Positions 45,377 to 58,811 of a stretch of DNA of 64,000 bases are shown here, piece after piece. Under the pieces are notes generated by a model that did no database searches, was not told the origin of the DNA, and was given only the letters and a program-made list of their open reading frames with translations. Position 1 is the first letter of the stretch; each line of letters begins with the position of its first letter. Source of the DNA: Lentinus brumalis (lineage: Eukaryota; Basidiomycota; Agaricomycetes; Polyporales; Polyporaceae); assembly GCA_001792895.1 (NCBI GenBank), contig MARA01000012.1, positions 1 through 64,000 of the forward strand. The letters run 5' to 3'. Position numbers and translations under genes: made by a program.

Positions 45377-48300
45377 GTGCATCCCTCAGACTTCGCCAAG
45401 GCGTCCATCTCCGATGTGGTCCAGCAGCCGACCACTAACGAAGCGATTCTGCTCACGGCGGCGTTGGCTTCTGGCACACGCACGCTGGCCCTCGTCTCGC
45501 AGTCCCTGCAATCAAAGTCACCTACGGTCCCAACGGTGTGTTCGTCGCCTACTGGTGAGAACTTCACGCTGAGCTCTCCTCCTCATCAGGTGCGCGCCGC
45601 TTCATGAGCACCCCCGCGAAGTGCCTGCCAAGCGCAACCGCGATGGCCGCTACCTTCGACACCGCACTCATCGAGCGCGTGAGCTGAGAGCTCCTCGCCG
45701 AAGAGGTGAAGCTCAAGGCTGCGTCCGTCCTGCTCGCCCGACATGCAACATCCAGCGCAACCCGCTCGGGGCACGCTCGTTCGAGTCGTACTCCGAGGAC
45801 CCCTATCTCTCCGGCATGGTCGCTGCGGCGTACTGCAAGGGTCTCCAGGAGGGCGGGATCGGCGCGTGCATCAAACACTTTGTCGGGAACGACAAAGAGA
45901 ACGATCGGTTCGGCTACGACTCGACAATGACCGAGCGTGCGCTGAGGGAGATCTACCTTATGCCATTCATGCTGGCGGAGAAGTACGCCAAGCCCTGGGC
46001 GTTCATGACTGCGTAGGTATCGTCGTGTTCTTGAGCTGGGCCTTCGCTCACATCCAGTGCTGACAGGTACAACCGAGTGAACGGGACACACGTATCCGAG
46101 AATCCCTACATTATCGGCGATATTCTCCGGAAAGAGTGGGGCAGCAACGCCACGGTCATGAGCGACTGGTACGTTCACTCTGCCAGGACTCCGATGGGAT
46201 GACTTGAATCAACTTGCTCGCCTTATACAGGTTTGGTGTCTACTCGATTGACCACGCTATCAACGCCGGACTTGACCTCGAGATGCCTGGGACGAACAAG
46301 TGGCGTACCCTTAACCTCATGAACCGCTCGTGAGCGTCCTACCTGTATTCGCCACCGCTCCTACTCACGTGGGGCTGACCACATACAGGATTGAGAGCAG
46401 GAAGATCACGAAGCGTACCGTCAAGGAACGTGCCGCCAAGGTCCTCGAACTCGTGCAGAAGTGCGCTGCTGCAGCTCCCGAGGTGCGTTCAAGAGCCTAC
46501 TTGAAGTACTGGGAGGATCGCTGACTGTCACCCAGGTCCTCGACGGAGATCGCGTGGAGAAGACTGGCGACCGGCAGAGCGGAAGGGAGATCATGACCAA
46601 GGTCGCCAGCGAGTCCATCGTCCTCCTGAAGAACGAGGGAGGCATCCTTCCCTTGAAGCCCAAGGTGAGTGACGCGAAGTCATGTCGTATCGCGTGTTGA
46701 CGTGATGCCCCGATGCCACAGGAGCAAGGTTTGAAGAAGATCGCTATCATAGGGGGAATGCGAAGGCGACTGTGCTCAGCGGAGGTGGATCTGCGGCGCT
46801 GAAGCCGAGTTTCTTCGTCACGCCGTACGAGGGCATCGTCTCTGCTCTCGGCGACGTCGCTCCCGACGTCGAGGTCACGTACTCCGAGGGTGCACGAGGT
46901 ATGTCGTCCACGCACGGACCGATCAAGCAGAGTTGCTCATCCTGTTTCACGCAGCCTACATGCAGATGCCGACTCTCGAGAACGACATCGTGACTGAAGA
47001 CGGCAAGCCCGGCTGGACGGGATACTTCCACTCCCACGAGGACAACGATAGCATGACGCCGCTGGATGCCGTCACAGCAACGCGCTACATCGACGAGACG
47101 CGCGTTTTCTTGAGGTACCTCGCATCTCCTGAGCCCCAGTAGCATCGTTGCTGACGTCTCGCTGCAGCGACGACTACCCTCGAGAGCTCACGAAACGGTT
47201 CACTCTGCGCCTGCGCGGTTCCTCAAGCCCCGCGAGCAGGACACTGACTTCGAGTTCGGGCTCCTGTCCGCCGGCCGCGCGAAGCTCTTCATCGACGACG
47301 AGCTCGTCATCGACAACTGGACGAAGCAGACGCGCGGGCAGGCGTTCTTCAACTGCGGCTCGACGGAGGAGACGGGCGTGTTCAAGCTCAAGGCGGGGTC
47401 AAGCACAAGGTGTTCGTCGAGTTCTGCAACGTGCGCGCGCCCGCGGACGAGGACCCCGTCGAGGCGCTCATGGACGCGAACGGGGGTGTGCGTCTTGGCG
47501 GCGCAGAGGTGCAGCACCCGGACGAGCTGATGGCGACCGCCGTGAAGCTCGCGCAGGAGGCGGACGCGGTCATCGCCGTCGTCGGGCTGAACGCGGACTG
47601 GGAGACGGAGGGGTACGACCGGACGACGCTGGCACTCCCGGGGCGGACGGACGAGCTCGTGCGGAAGGTGGCGGCGGCGAACAGGCGCACGATCGTCGTG
47701 ACGCAGAGCGGGTCGAGCATCACGATGCCGTGGGCGGACGAGGTGGCTGCGATCGTGCATGCGTGGTACCTGGGGAATGCGACTGGGGATGCGATCGGGC
47801 AGGTGCTCGCGGGCAAGGTGAACCCGAGCGGGAGGCTGTCGCTGTCGTTCCCGAAGCGGCTGGAGGACGTGCCTAGCCACGGACACTTCCACCACGAGCA
47901 CGGCAAGGTGAGCGTTGTCGCAGAGTCGTGCTGATCATCGCTGATGCATTGTTGTAGCTGTGGTATGGCGAAGACCTCTACGTGGTGCGTATCGTCTGGT
48001 GATACGCAATGAGGCAGGCTGCTTACTTTTGTAGGGCTACAAGCACTATCATCACCGTGGCATCGAGCCGCAGTGGCACTTCGGGTACGTCCGCTCCTGG
48101 TGTCGATTACTGTCACTGACGAGCATAGCCACGGCCTCTCGTACACAACGTTCGAGCAGTCCGACCTCTCCATCTCCGAGCCGAAGATCGCAAATGGCGA
48201 CGTCAGCATCACCGCGTCCGTCAAGGTCACGAACACCGGCAGCGTCGCGGGCACCGAAGTCGTGCAGCTCTACGTCTCGCTCCCGACGACGTCCGAGCTC

Positions 48301-48543
48301 ACGCACCCGCCGCTGATGCTCAAGGCGTTCGCGAAGGTCGTCGACCTCGCCCCGGGCAAGAGCGCGACCGTCAGCCTCGCGCTCGACAAGTACGCGGTGT
48401 CGTACTGGGAGGAGCGCATCGCGCGCTGGGTCGTCGAGGACGGCGTGTACCGGGTGCGGGTGGGGAGCAGCAGCGCACCGGCCGCGCTGAAGCTGTCTGC
48501 GGAGTTCACGATGCCGAAGCGGTTCGAGTGGAACGGGCTGTGA
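45377..48543 (+). pseudogene. GH3 beta-glucosidase with PA14 domain, copy D (disrupted)
   Basis: The start codon is GTG (45377). There is a one-base loss in exon 1 near 45460, a nonsense TGA at 45685-45687 (after ERVS), and single-base losses near 45735, 46755, 47217 and 47397. Exons 3-6 are intact, including [10 protein letters not shown] with the nucleophile and the IESRKITKRTVKERAAK helix. From 47400 to the stop the reading frame is complete, with ADWETEGYDRTTLALPG and the Fn3-like domain. It shares the nine-base in-frame loss after intron 1 and the G-run loss in exon 7 with copy A. The TGA and the start loss are substitutions, so this copy is likely non-functional even if some indels are errors. 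Confidence 0.87.
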
Positions 48544-51212
48544 CGGCGCTCGGGTGCAGGCACGGGCGGCGGCCGGTAGCCTCGTGTGCGCGTAGCGGGC
48601 CATCAGCGGACTGCGAACGAGATGCACCAGATGCAAGCTGGACCTTAGGGCACTCTGGGGGCGGTATAGGGTATGAGAGGGTATATTGGCGGTGGGTACT
48701 CTGTGCATGTGAGCACTAGCTGTGTTGGAGACGTGGAAGGACATATATTTGTGCACTCAAGGCGGAGAGCGCGTGAGGGATGCGCACTTGCAATAGCGGA
48801 GGTATGTCAAGGCATATATTCGCGGCCCAGTCTACAAACTACACAGGAACGGCGGACACCAATGCAGAACGCGTGTTCGCGACGGGCGCCTATTGCGTGA
48901 CTTGCCGCGTTTCTCTCGCCGCGACTCTCGTCAGACCACCACGACCACGACCGCGTCTGCCCTCCCGCTCTCCTCTCGCAGCTCTGCAACGCCATGACTG
49001 CGTCTACTCTCTCGCTCTCCTCTCGCAGCTCTGCACCCCATGCTTCTGGACAGACTCTGCAGAAATATTGTCGTCAGTGATCTCTCCGGTACGGCGATAC
49101 ACGCACCAGCCACGGAGGCTCACCTGGGACGGACTAACCGACACGATTCCAGAAGTTGAGGCGAGCAGAAGAATCATCTCCGGAAGCCTATCTACTCGAG
49201 ACAAGACGCTCTGACACACGGTCAGTCTGCGGACAACGGATGAGGGAGAACGAAGGTGCGTACATGAACTCTGTCGCAGTGTCGGCGGCTCGCGAAGTCG
49301 ACACCGACAGCGCGGTACGGGCACGTACCGAAGACGCGGTAGTTATTTGTGGCCCGCTTGCTACTGGGACTGATGCACGGAGAACACCATGCTGCACATA
49401 CCTGTCGCCGCTGGCAGATGCAGGACGGCGTGCGATTGGACGCCGCCCGATGAGCCGGGACAGCGTATATCGAAAGCGCACGGCTTCCTCAGGTCCTCAC
49501 AACGCGCTGATCGTACGTACCTCCTCGCAAGCTGAGCCCCGACGCCTTCGACCCTGCTGCTGCTCGGCGGCCGGAGCACGGATGCTACATCATCAGAATG
49601 GTCAGTGCGAGTGACGTCGAATGCAACGAGGTACATACTAGTCGCGTGCTGACAATACTCCTCGGTGAACGTTGGAGCCCAGACGGACAGCCGCATAGCG
49701 TCGACAGACACACCTGTGCGTGCCGGGACACGTACCTGGAGCCAGCGGTGGCGTCTACATTACATCCAGGCGCGATGTCGACCAGACGATACCGGACGTG
49801 GCGGTTGGGAACTCCTCAGCCGCGCACTCGAGTTCTATGGTCAAGTATCAGCAGCAGGTCAACGCAGAGCTCGGTGAGGAGATAGCGGACAGACCTTCTC
49901 GATGCTTCTGGGCCAGGCCGGCATAGGAGCTTGATGTCTGGTCGTGCCGGAAGAGCAATGCCGTCGCGGGCCTGAGTCTGTCCGGGCTACGGTGAGTAGA
50001 ACTCGATACCGGGTATCCGACATAGACATAGCTCGAGTGCTCACCTACAGACGGGGCGTCGTCGCCACCAGAGTGGAAGTCGACTCCCGTGTACGCATAC
50101 GGAGGGCGGAATCAGCATCGAGGTAGGGCAGGTGAGGGCGGGGGAAACCGTGAGGGGTGTCGGCGGAAGACAGCAGGACATGCCTGTATCCCGGAGGTCC
50201 CTCTGCTGAGCTCCGGAGGTGGTGACATCTTCCATGCATACAGTTGTTCCGTCTTCCCGTGTGCCATCAAGATGCGCATCGCGATGCCACCGGATGTCGC
50301 GTCATCCTGGGAGTAAGTAATTCGTATCCGGCAGAGCTCGCACTATGTCGGACGGGCTTGTTAGCCTCACCCAGGCTGCATGTCAGACTCGGCTTTTGGG
50401 AAGCGAACGCAAACACCGCGTGGAAAGTTCAGCCAGCGTGCATTCATACTAGGCACGGAAGCGCACCGGATGTCACGTTGCATTCCTTTCCAGAATGCAG
50501 ACGTTGCGCGACGGGGACGGTGCCATATAGGTATGTGTGTATACGGTAATATCTTGGTTCTGGCACTGACGGTCATGCCTCTAGAGATGCCGTTCTCTGC
50601 ACGGGAAGGCATGGTCCTTTGGGGACTCCGAAGGAGAGCACCGTAACAGTAAGTGAGGGGATGCGAGTAAAGATCGCGGAGGATGCCCATCTCACGGTCC
50701 TGCAACACGCTTCAAGCCAAAGGGTACGTCGGCATCCAATATCAGCCACGCGTCGCGACGCGGGTGACATGATCATGTGACCGTGTCGTTCGTGGTGCCA
50801 GTATACTTGCGCTCTCCCTTTCCCGTAGCTCCTGGGTGTATGGTATTTCTTGCGAAATCTACCTCATGGTATGTATCTTGCAAACAATGAGTTGCAGAGC
50901 TGATGCGCGGGCACAGTAAGTTGCAGTCTCACAAACAGCTGCGCAATCAGGAACATGACGGTATCTCTCCACCCGAGAAGACGGCGACCGCGAGCGAAAA
51001 TAGAGCGGATACTTATACACGTCACACGACTGAAAGAATGGTCATACCGGATTGGTGCCGCTAGTAGGCACGGCTATCGCTGGTATGGAAGGAATCACCT
51101 TGGCGAAGTACGGATCTCTGTACACGCGGAAGAGAACAAGGCCACAGGCACCGGCCTGGCTTAGCTGCATCGGTACACTCCCGAGGAGACCGATATGGAC
51201 AGAAGATTAGAA
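48544..51212 (+). other. Unit D module R
   Basis: Start of the R gene changed (ATTG at about 49067). The second exon stays open for 152 codons (49156-49614: EESSPEAYLLETRRSDTRS, EVDTDSAVRARTEDAVVICG, ending LHHQNGQCE), the longest open stretch of this exon in the array. Mid-R is of type B; the last 700 bp are of type C. Frames 50244-50549 and 50380-50646 overlap as in the other units. Confidence 0.42.
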
Positions 51213-54200
51213 GAGTCGGTGACTCCAGCCGGGGAAGATGCAAGACATGCAGAGCAAGCAGCCGTCAACATGGAGTTGCTAGGCCATTCCGGGGAACTTC
51301 ATCGACCTCCTCAGCCGTCCTCCAAATTCTCTGCCGACGGCGGGCGTTGCCAGCTCCCACGGAAGCTCGAGCATGGACGACCGTGTGAACGTGCTCTTAA
51401 CCACGCGAGGCTACTCGGGATGCGCGCTGATGCAGTACACTGCCGTCTTCGAGCGGCCGAGCAAGCGCGACATCCCGATCATGCAATGCCTGTCGCATGC
51501 CACGGTGTCATTCCGGTCCCCCGGGACCTCGGATTACGTCCTGCAAGGTGCTCGGATGTCTCCGCGACTTGGGCCAGATTAAACGGCGCCGCAAATACTC
51601 TGTCCATAGACAACTGCGCAGACTCGGAGCGGTCTGTATCCGTGAGGGTGGGCAATGTCCGGGACACCCCGCGGCCTCGGGCAACCAGTGCGAGCAGGGT
51701 AAAGGAGTGCTGTCAGAATTTACAATGCAACCACCAGACGTCCAGTAAGGAGAGACCCATATGCCGGTTCAGGTCATCCGGCGAGCAGCCCTTCGCAGGG
51801 TTGTGCATGTGTCAACCTGACTTCCCGAGGGACCCGAGCATGTACGGGAGAACCCGTGAGCTTCGATCACGGCGAACTTCCTGGAGAAATACGCTCACGC
51901 TGAGATCATCTGAACGACGCGTAGCAGTATCCCTTCTCAGTCATTTCCGGAATCCGAATCCCCGCCAAGACCTGTGTGAGGGGCAACGCAGCGCAGTGAA
52001 CATGCTGCTCTCGCAGAGCCAGCGAGATGGACGTACCAGTGCAGCGGCCGCCTCAAGCACGAACTTGTCGCTGGCACGCGACCGTCTCTATTTCTCGGAG
52101 TACGAACGCAAGGTTCTAGTAGCCTACAGGCTCGATACCAGTCCGGCTTCGCAAGGGAAGTGGGACTAGCCTCAGTTGCCTTTCGCACTGGGATGGACCA
52201 TGTAATTGCAACACTCCACAGACCTTGAAGCACCGGCGTCGCCGACGGGTATCCATTCCGATGCGATGTATTCGAGACAACATGTCCGGTAGGTGTACAT
52301 TGCGCATCCGACTCGGAGCGTTACTTGAAGCTCGACACGCAACCGTCGAACGTCGCCTTCGATAGGGCCGGTATGGATCCGGGTACCCTCCCAGCCCGTC
52401 TTGTAGGCGAAAGGTTTACATGCCACATGCGAGCCGCACTCGGCGCAGTACGCACGGTGCCGTGAGCACGCCCTTTAGATTCTCGCTGAAGCTGGCAGGT
52501 GTCTCGCAGTTCAAGATCATGGCGAGCGGGACTCCCGAAAGTCGACGACCGCGTCGATCCTACGACACGAGACACGACGACTATTGAAGGGAGAGAGTGT
52601 CAGCATTCCATGCTCTCACGTTCCCCATAAAGCCTTGCGGCCCTCTAGCTGGGGTACCAACATGCTGAAGAGGAGGATACGGCGGAGGCGCATCATAGGC
52701 GTCGACATCCGGTAGTCTACCGAAGCCCAGAGTGCAGCATCATTCTGGTACATATCGTCGAGTACTGAGATCGGAGCCGCTGCACTGGACGAGTCCAGGA
52801 CTCCCTCCTCGCATCCAGAGAGATATCAAGTCCGAAACGAAGCCACAAACTCAGGCCAACCGACGGTTTCGCTCGAGTGCCGACAATCTCAATATTTCAA
52901 GCAAGTGCTGCCCGAGGTGCGTAGCACCGGTGGAAACAACCGTCAGAGACGAACGAGCAGAACACAACCGGCTTGAACTGTCCGCTGAATCTCTCGGAGC
53001 TTCGAGAAAGCGGTGTCTGGATTTCCCGTACTCTACCAACAGGACACGACACGGCGAGTCCGACCCCATCCGCACCTCAATCCTCGCCAGCACAACTCAG
53101 TCTCGTAGCGCAAACGGCGTCTTCATCCCATCCCTGCGCACGAGACCGTGGACCTGAAGTCGTCAACCGTTACAGCCGGGAGGAGCGATGCGTGCATCGT
53201 GACAGCGCGTACCTGGCCCTGTGCTGAACATCGGCGCAGTCCCGTCCCGTCGTCCCGTCGCCAAGGTCGAGCATTCTTCCAAGTCCTCCGTCCTCTTCGC
53301 GTCCGGGCGACGAACCACGCTCTCGTGCGAGGAGAGTCCGAGATCGCCGTGTCGTCCAAGTTCGCATTGCAGAACGCAGACCTCGAGGCTCATGGGAGCT
53401 GCTGTACGCGGCCCTGCGGTCTGCTGGAGTCTGGAGCCTGGAGCCTGGAGGGAGCGTACGTCGTACGAAGACGGAGACGGGACGGGACGGGGACGGGCAC
53501 TGCAGCGGGCCTCGAGGCGGCGTCGGCGGCGAGCGAAACAGTACCTGAGGCTGCTACGCGGTGGCCGTGGCTCGTGCGAACTCACGGACACCAGCTCTCC
53601 GTTTCCAGGGCCTCTGAAGGTTGCGTCGAGCGCTCGGGTGCGGTCATGGGGGATGCAACGTACAGCTGCGTGCGAGCTCGGAGAGAAGCTCGATCCTCGG
53701 AGTCGCCGACCTGCTCCGTGCGACGTTCGAGTTCCTCCCGCCTCTGCACGTGGAGGGACTCAGTGCGCGCTGTGTATGCGGACGACGGACGGCGGACGGA
53801 GCTGAGCGGCGAGCCCCAGCGCAATGCCGTAGCTGGAGGAGTGAGTGAACTGCCAGCGAGACCTTGCAAGATGCTCGCTTCGACGATCTGCACGGTCGCG
53901 TCAGCAAGACACTCGAAGCGCAATTCGGGACGGCGAACACGCACGAACCTGAGCGTGCGATGCGTCCCGCGCGTCATGCGTGCCTGTCGGTAGACGTGAG
54001 GAGCGAGATCTCGACGTTCCGGCACGACATCGTTGGGTTCGAGTCTTCAAGAATGACATCTGGTGCTGTCAGCGTGAAGTCGGGACGGTGAACACTTGCC
54101 TTTGACCGTGTGGTGAGCTGCACGAATCCCGGGTCAGCAACGACTTTGAATTCCGGGCGGGTATACATCGAATGGCGGCCGTGTTCGGTACTGAATGAAT

Positions 54201-54308
54201 TAATAATTTCGTCAGCGGGCTGGCTGCTTCAGACGCACCGAACCGTGTGCCTGGCTGGTAGTTTCTGATACGAATCAGCAGTAATTGCCGACATGTGCAC
54301 TGAATATT
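51213..54308 (+). other. Unit E module L
   Basis: Frame 51195-52169 (324 codons) is the counterpart of the 412-codon frame in unit B, with LARDRLYFSEYERKVLVAYR near the end. 53148-53993 (281 codons) contains GRVSKTLEAQFG-type sequence in another frame. Subtype as in B. Unrecognised. Confidence 0.35.
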
Positions 54309-55593
54309 TACTCACTGACGGCGCGATCGGGAGCACTGAGTGCATACATCCCGAGCAGGAAACGCGACCGCCGCAGACGGCGGTACTCGGGTGGACGAAA
54401 CAAGAAACGCCCTTGCCACGGCGGAGGGCCTGGCCGTGTGTAGGCGTGGCATGTTTGCTCGCGGGCACACGGGCTGAGGGAGATATAAGCTCACAGGTGA
54501 CGGGGTGGCAACTCAGGCCTCCTCTCCCTCTCCCTCGCACTGCGCCGTCATCCAGCTCCCTACCTCCAGTCTCCACCCTCGACGCTGGCCGTCGTCGTTC
54601 TCCCTGACCCGGTCACCGCCGCTCACGACACGCGCAAGGGCCGACGCCCTCCGCTCCACACTGTTGACCTGTCCGACGCTGATGGTGAGTAACGCGTCTA
54701 TGGCTGGACAGCAGCGGGCAACTGACCGGTCGTACTGCATTCATATACCAGATTCTCCGCGTTTGTAGACTCGGGCGTGGACGTATGCGGGGAGGGCGCG
54801 AGGCGTAGGCGGGCGGCAGGACGGGAGGACGGGACACGGGGGAGACACCGGTTCATTAGTCGCGTGTTGTCGAGGCGTGTGGGGCAGACGAGCGCAGTAT
54901 CGAGTCGCCGGGTGCCAGAGCAGTCATCCGAGTGCGATCGAGTGCGAGCGTAGTGCGTAGAAGAGAGTGTACTTAGAGTTGCCAGGCACGTCATCGGGCC
55001 CTGCCGACAAGCGCGGGTCCTGCGAGCGATGACGCAGCTGTTTCTGTATAGCACGGGGCGATCCCTCCTCCTTGCGCACTCGAGGGAGTCAATCACACGC
55101 CGCGCCTCAACGGCCGTGGCAACTCTGTGGCTGGACATGTAGGACAGGACTTTCCGGGGATACGCCGCTTACAGTACGTCTTCGCGACCTTTGAGCTCAC
55201 ATGCAACTCACATGTCCCAGATGTCCTGCCTCTGATTGTTGTCGGGCGCTGAGCACAGGTGAGCAGCATCTTAACCCTTTCTGCGTGCCGCGTTCCCGAG
55301 CACGAAGCAGAGACGGCAGCTTCTCCCACTCGAAGCATACTGACTTAGTTTCGCAAAACCTGCGATCGCTTTGCGCACCTGTCTGGCGTCCTGAGACTCA
55401 CAAACCTGCACTCATCAGCTCAAACGTCCTATGTGAATGCGTCGTGATCTCGCCCATGCGTCCGATGCGCAACAGAAGAGGCGGCTGACTGGTCAATCAA
55501 TCGGCTACACCGCCATCCGCGGGTACCGACTTCCAAGAGCTAGAACAGTTTCGACTCAACTTCGGAGCGACTCCTTGGGGTGCTCTGTGACTG
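54309..55593 (+). promoter_or_regulatory. Unit E module P
   Basis: TATAAG at 54484-54489, the intron after GCTGATG near 54684, and the duplicate promoter with TATAG at 55047. Unlike unit B it keeps the full spacer, so B's deletion arose after the B/E subtype formed or was not transferred. Confidence 0.5.
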
Positions 55594-55599
55594 TATAAG
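55594..55599 (+). promoter_or_regulatory. GH3 copy E TATA box
   Basis: TATAAG in GTGACTGTATAAGAACTGC, about 73 bp before the lost start codon. Confidence 0.6.
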
Positions 55600-55666
55600 A
55601 ACTGCAAACACACGGGGCGATTTCCCTCTACCCTCCTCCCTGCTCGAGGGGAATCAATCACACGCC

Positions 55667-58600
55667 GCGCCTCCTTCAGACTGCGCCAGCGCGTCCGTCT
55701 CCGATGTGGTCGAGCAACTGACCACTGACGAAACGAGTTTGCTCACGGCGGCGTTGGCCTCTGGCACACACACGCTGGCCCTCGTCTCGCAATGCCTGCA
55801 ATCAATGACACCGACGGTCCCAACTGTGTGTTCGTCGCCTACCGATGAGAACTCCACGCTGAGCTTTCCTCCTCATCAGGTGCGCGCGGTAACTACTTCT
55901 TCATGAGCACCCCCGCGAAGTGCCTGCCAAGCGCCACCGCGATGGCTGCCACCTTCGATACCGCATTCATCGAGCGCGGCACCCGGGAGCTCCTCGCCGA
56001 AGAGGTCAAGCTCAAGGCTCAGGCGTCTCTCCTGCTCGGCCCGACGTGCAACATCCAGCGCAACCCGCTCGGAGGACGCTCGTTCGAGTCGTACTCCGAG
56101 GACCCCCATCTCTCCGGCATGGTCGCTGCGGCGTACTGCAAGGCACTTCAGCAGGGCGGGGTCAGCGCGTGCATCAAGCACTTTGTCGGTAACAACAACA
56201 AGAACGACCAGTTCCGCTAAGACTCGACCATGACCGAGCGTGCGCTGAGGGAGATCTGCCCTCATGTCGTTCATGCTGGCGGAGAAGTACGCCAAGCTGT
56301 GGGCATTCATGACTGCGTAGGTATCCCTGCGTCCTTGAGCCCGGTCTTCGCTCACATCCAGTGCTGACAGGCCGGACACCCGTCTCCGAGAATCCCTACA
56401 TCATCGGCGACATTCTCCGGAATTAGTTGGGCAGCAACGCGACGGTCATGAGCCGACTGGTACGCTCATTTCGTAACTGCTCATTCATGGCTGCTCATAG
56501 TTACGTTGGTCTCAGGTTCGGTGTACTCCGTCGACCACGCTGTCAACGCCGGTCTTGGCCTTGAGATGCCAGAACGAACAAGCAGCGGACCGTGAACCTC
56601 ATGAATCGCTCGTAGGTGTCTTATGTCTGTCCGCCAACTCTCTTACTGACGCAAACAGACGGAGAACAGCATTGAGAGCAGGAAAATCACAAAGCGTACA
56701 GTCAAGGAACGCGCCGCCAAGGTCATCGAGCTCGTGCGGATGTGCGCTGCCGCTGCTCCTGAGGTTCGTCCCAGAGCCTACTCGAAATCCTAGTAGGCTC
56801 GCTGACGTTTGCCTGGCAGGTTCTGGACGGAGATCGCGTGGAGAAGACTGGTGATCGTCAGGAGATCATGACGAAGGTCGTCCTTTTGAAGAGGGAGGAG
56901 TCCTTCCTTTGAAGCCCAAGGTGAGCGACCCGGAGTAATGTCGTATCGCGTCTTGACGTGATGCCTCGATGCCACAGGAGCAAGGTTTGAAGAAGATCGC
57001 TATCATAGGCGGGAATGCGAAGGCGATTGTGCTCAGCGGTGGGGATCTGCGGCGCTGAAGCCGAGCTTCTTCGTCACGCCGTACGAGGGCATCGTCTCTG
57101 CTCTCGGCGACGTCGCTCCCGACGTCGAGGTCACGTACTCCGAGGGTGCACGAGGTATGTTGCCCACGCACGGACCGATCAAGCAGAGTTGCTCATCCTG
57201 TTCCACGCAGCGTACATGCAGATGCCGACTCTGGAGAACGAGATTGTGACTGAAGACGGCAAGCCCGGCTGGACGGGATACTTCCACTCCCACGAGGACA
57301 ACGATAGCATGACGCCGCTGGATGCCGTCACAGCAACGCGCTATATTGACGAGACGCGGTCTTCTTGAGGTACCCCGCATGTCCTGAGCCCCTTGATAGC
57401 ATCGTTGCTGACGTCTCGCCGCAGCGACGACTACCCTCGAGAGCTCACGAAAAGGTTCACTCTGCGCCTGCGCGGGTTCCTCAAGCCCCGGGAGACGGAC
57501 ACTGACTTCGAGTTCGGCCTCCTGTCCGCCGGCCGCGCGAAGCTGTTCATCGACGACCAGCTCGTCATCGACAACTGGACGAAGCAGACGCGCGGGCAGG
57601 CGTTCTTCAACTGCGGCTCGACGGAGGAGACGGGCGTGTTCAAGCTCAAGGCGGGGTCAAGCACAAGGTGTTCGTCGAGTTCTGCAATGTGCGCGCGCCC
57701 GCGGACGAGGACCCCGTCGAGGCGCTCATGGACGCGAACGGGGGTGTGCGTCTTGGCGGCGCGGAGGTGCAGCACCCAGACGAGCTGATGGCGACCGCCG
57801 TGCAGCTCGCGCAGGAGGCGGACGCGGTCATCGCCGTCGTCGGGCTCAACGCGGACTGGGAGACGGAGGGGTACGACCGGACGACGCTGGCACTCCCGGG
57901 GCGGACGGACGAGCTCGTGCGGAAGGTGGCGGCGGCGAACAGGCGCACGATCGTCGTGACGCAGAGCGGGTCGAGCATCACGATGCCGTGGGCGGACGAG
58001 GTGGCTGCGATCGTGCATGCGTGGTACCTGGGGAATGCGACTGGGGACGCGATCGGGCAGGTGCTCGCGGGCAAGGTGAACCCGAGCGGGAGGCTGTCGC
58101 TGTCGTTCCCGAAGCGGCTGGAGGACGTGCCTAGCCACGGACACTTCCACCACGAGCACGGCAAGGTGAGCTTTGTCGCGGAGTCGTGCTGCTCGTTGCT
58201 GAGATGCGTCGTTGTAGCTGTGGTACGGAGAAGACCTCTACGTGGTGCGTATCGTCTGGTGATACGCAATGAGGCGGTCTGCTTACCTCTGTTATAGGGC
58301 TACAAGCACTATCATCACCGTGGCATCGAGCCGCAGTGGCACTTCGGGTACGTCCGCTCCTGGTGTCGATGCTACTGTCACTGACGAGCATCACAGCCAC
58401 GGCCTCTCGTACACAACGTTCGAGCAGTCCGACCTCTCCATCTCCGAGCCGAACATCGCAAATGGCGACGTCAGCATCACCGCGTCCGTCAAGGTCACGA
58501 ACACCGGCAGCGTCGCGGGCACCGAAGTCGTGCAGCTCTACGTCTCGCTCCCGACGACGTCCGAGCTCACGCACCCGCCGCTGATGCTCAAGGCGTTCGC

Positions 58601-58811
58601 GAAGGTCGTCGACCTCGCCCCGGGCAAGAGCACGACCGTCAGCCTCGCGCTCGACAAGTACGCGGTGTCGTACTGGGAGGAGCGCATCGCGCGCTGGGTC
58701 GTCGAGGACGGCGTGTACCGGGTGCGGGTGGGGAGCAGCAGCGCACCGGCCGCGCTGAAGCTGTCTGCGGAGTTCACGATGCCGAAGCGGTTCGAGTGGA
58801 CCGGGCTGTGA
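55667..58811 (+). pseudogene. GH3 beta-glucosidase with PA14 domain, copy E (subtype 2, disrupted)
   Basis: The start is GCG (55667) and exon 1 shifts near 55750. Exon 2 reads well (ARGNYFFMSTPAKCLPSATA) until TAA at 56218-56220 in place of the Tyr codon of FGYDS. The subtype 2 lesions of copy B are present: loss of the YNRVN region near 56371 and TAG at 56424-56426. Further shifts lie near 56890, 57042, 57358 and 57656. From 57668 to the stop the sequence is intact, with all PA14/C-domain and Fn3-like motifs; the final residues read EWTGL instead of EWNGL. Almost certainly a pseudogene, because stops and a 14-nt loss cannot be explained as homopolymer error. Confidence 0.9.

Larger units (their letters stand above)
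40876..51212 (+). repeat. Array unit D
   Basis: Modules: L 40876-43996, P 43997-45297, GH3 45377-48543, R 48544-51212. L is of the C/D subtype, GH3 is like A, mid-R (about 49680-49930) is nearly identical to B, and the R end is like C. This is the clearest mosaic of the array. Confidence 0.9.
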
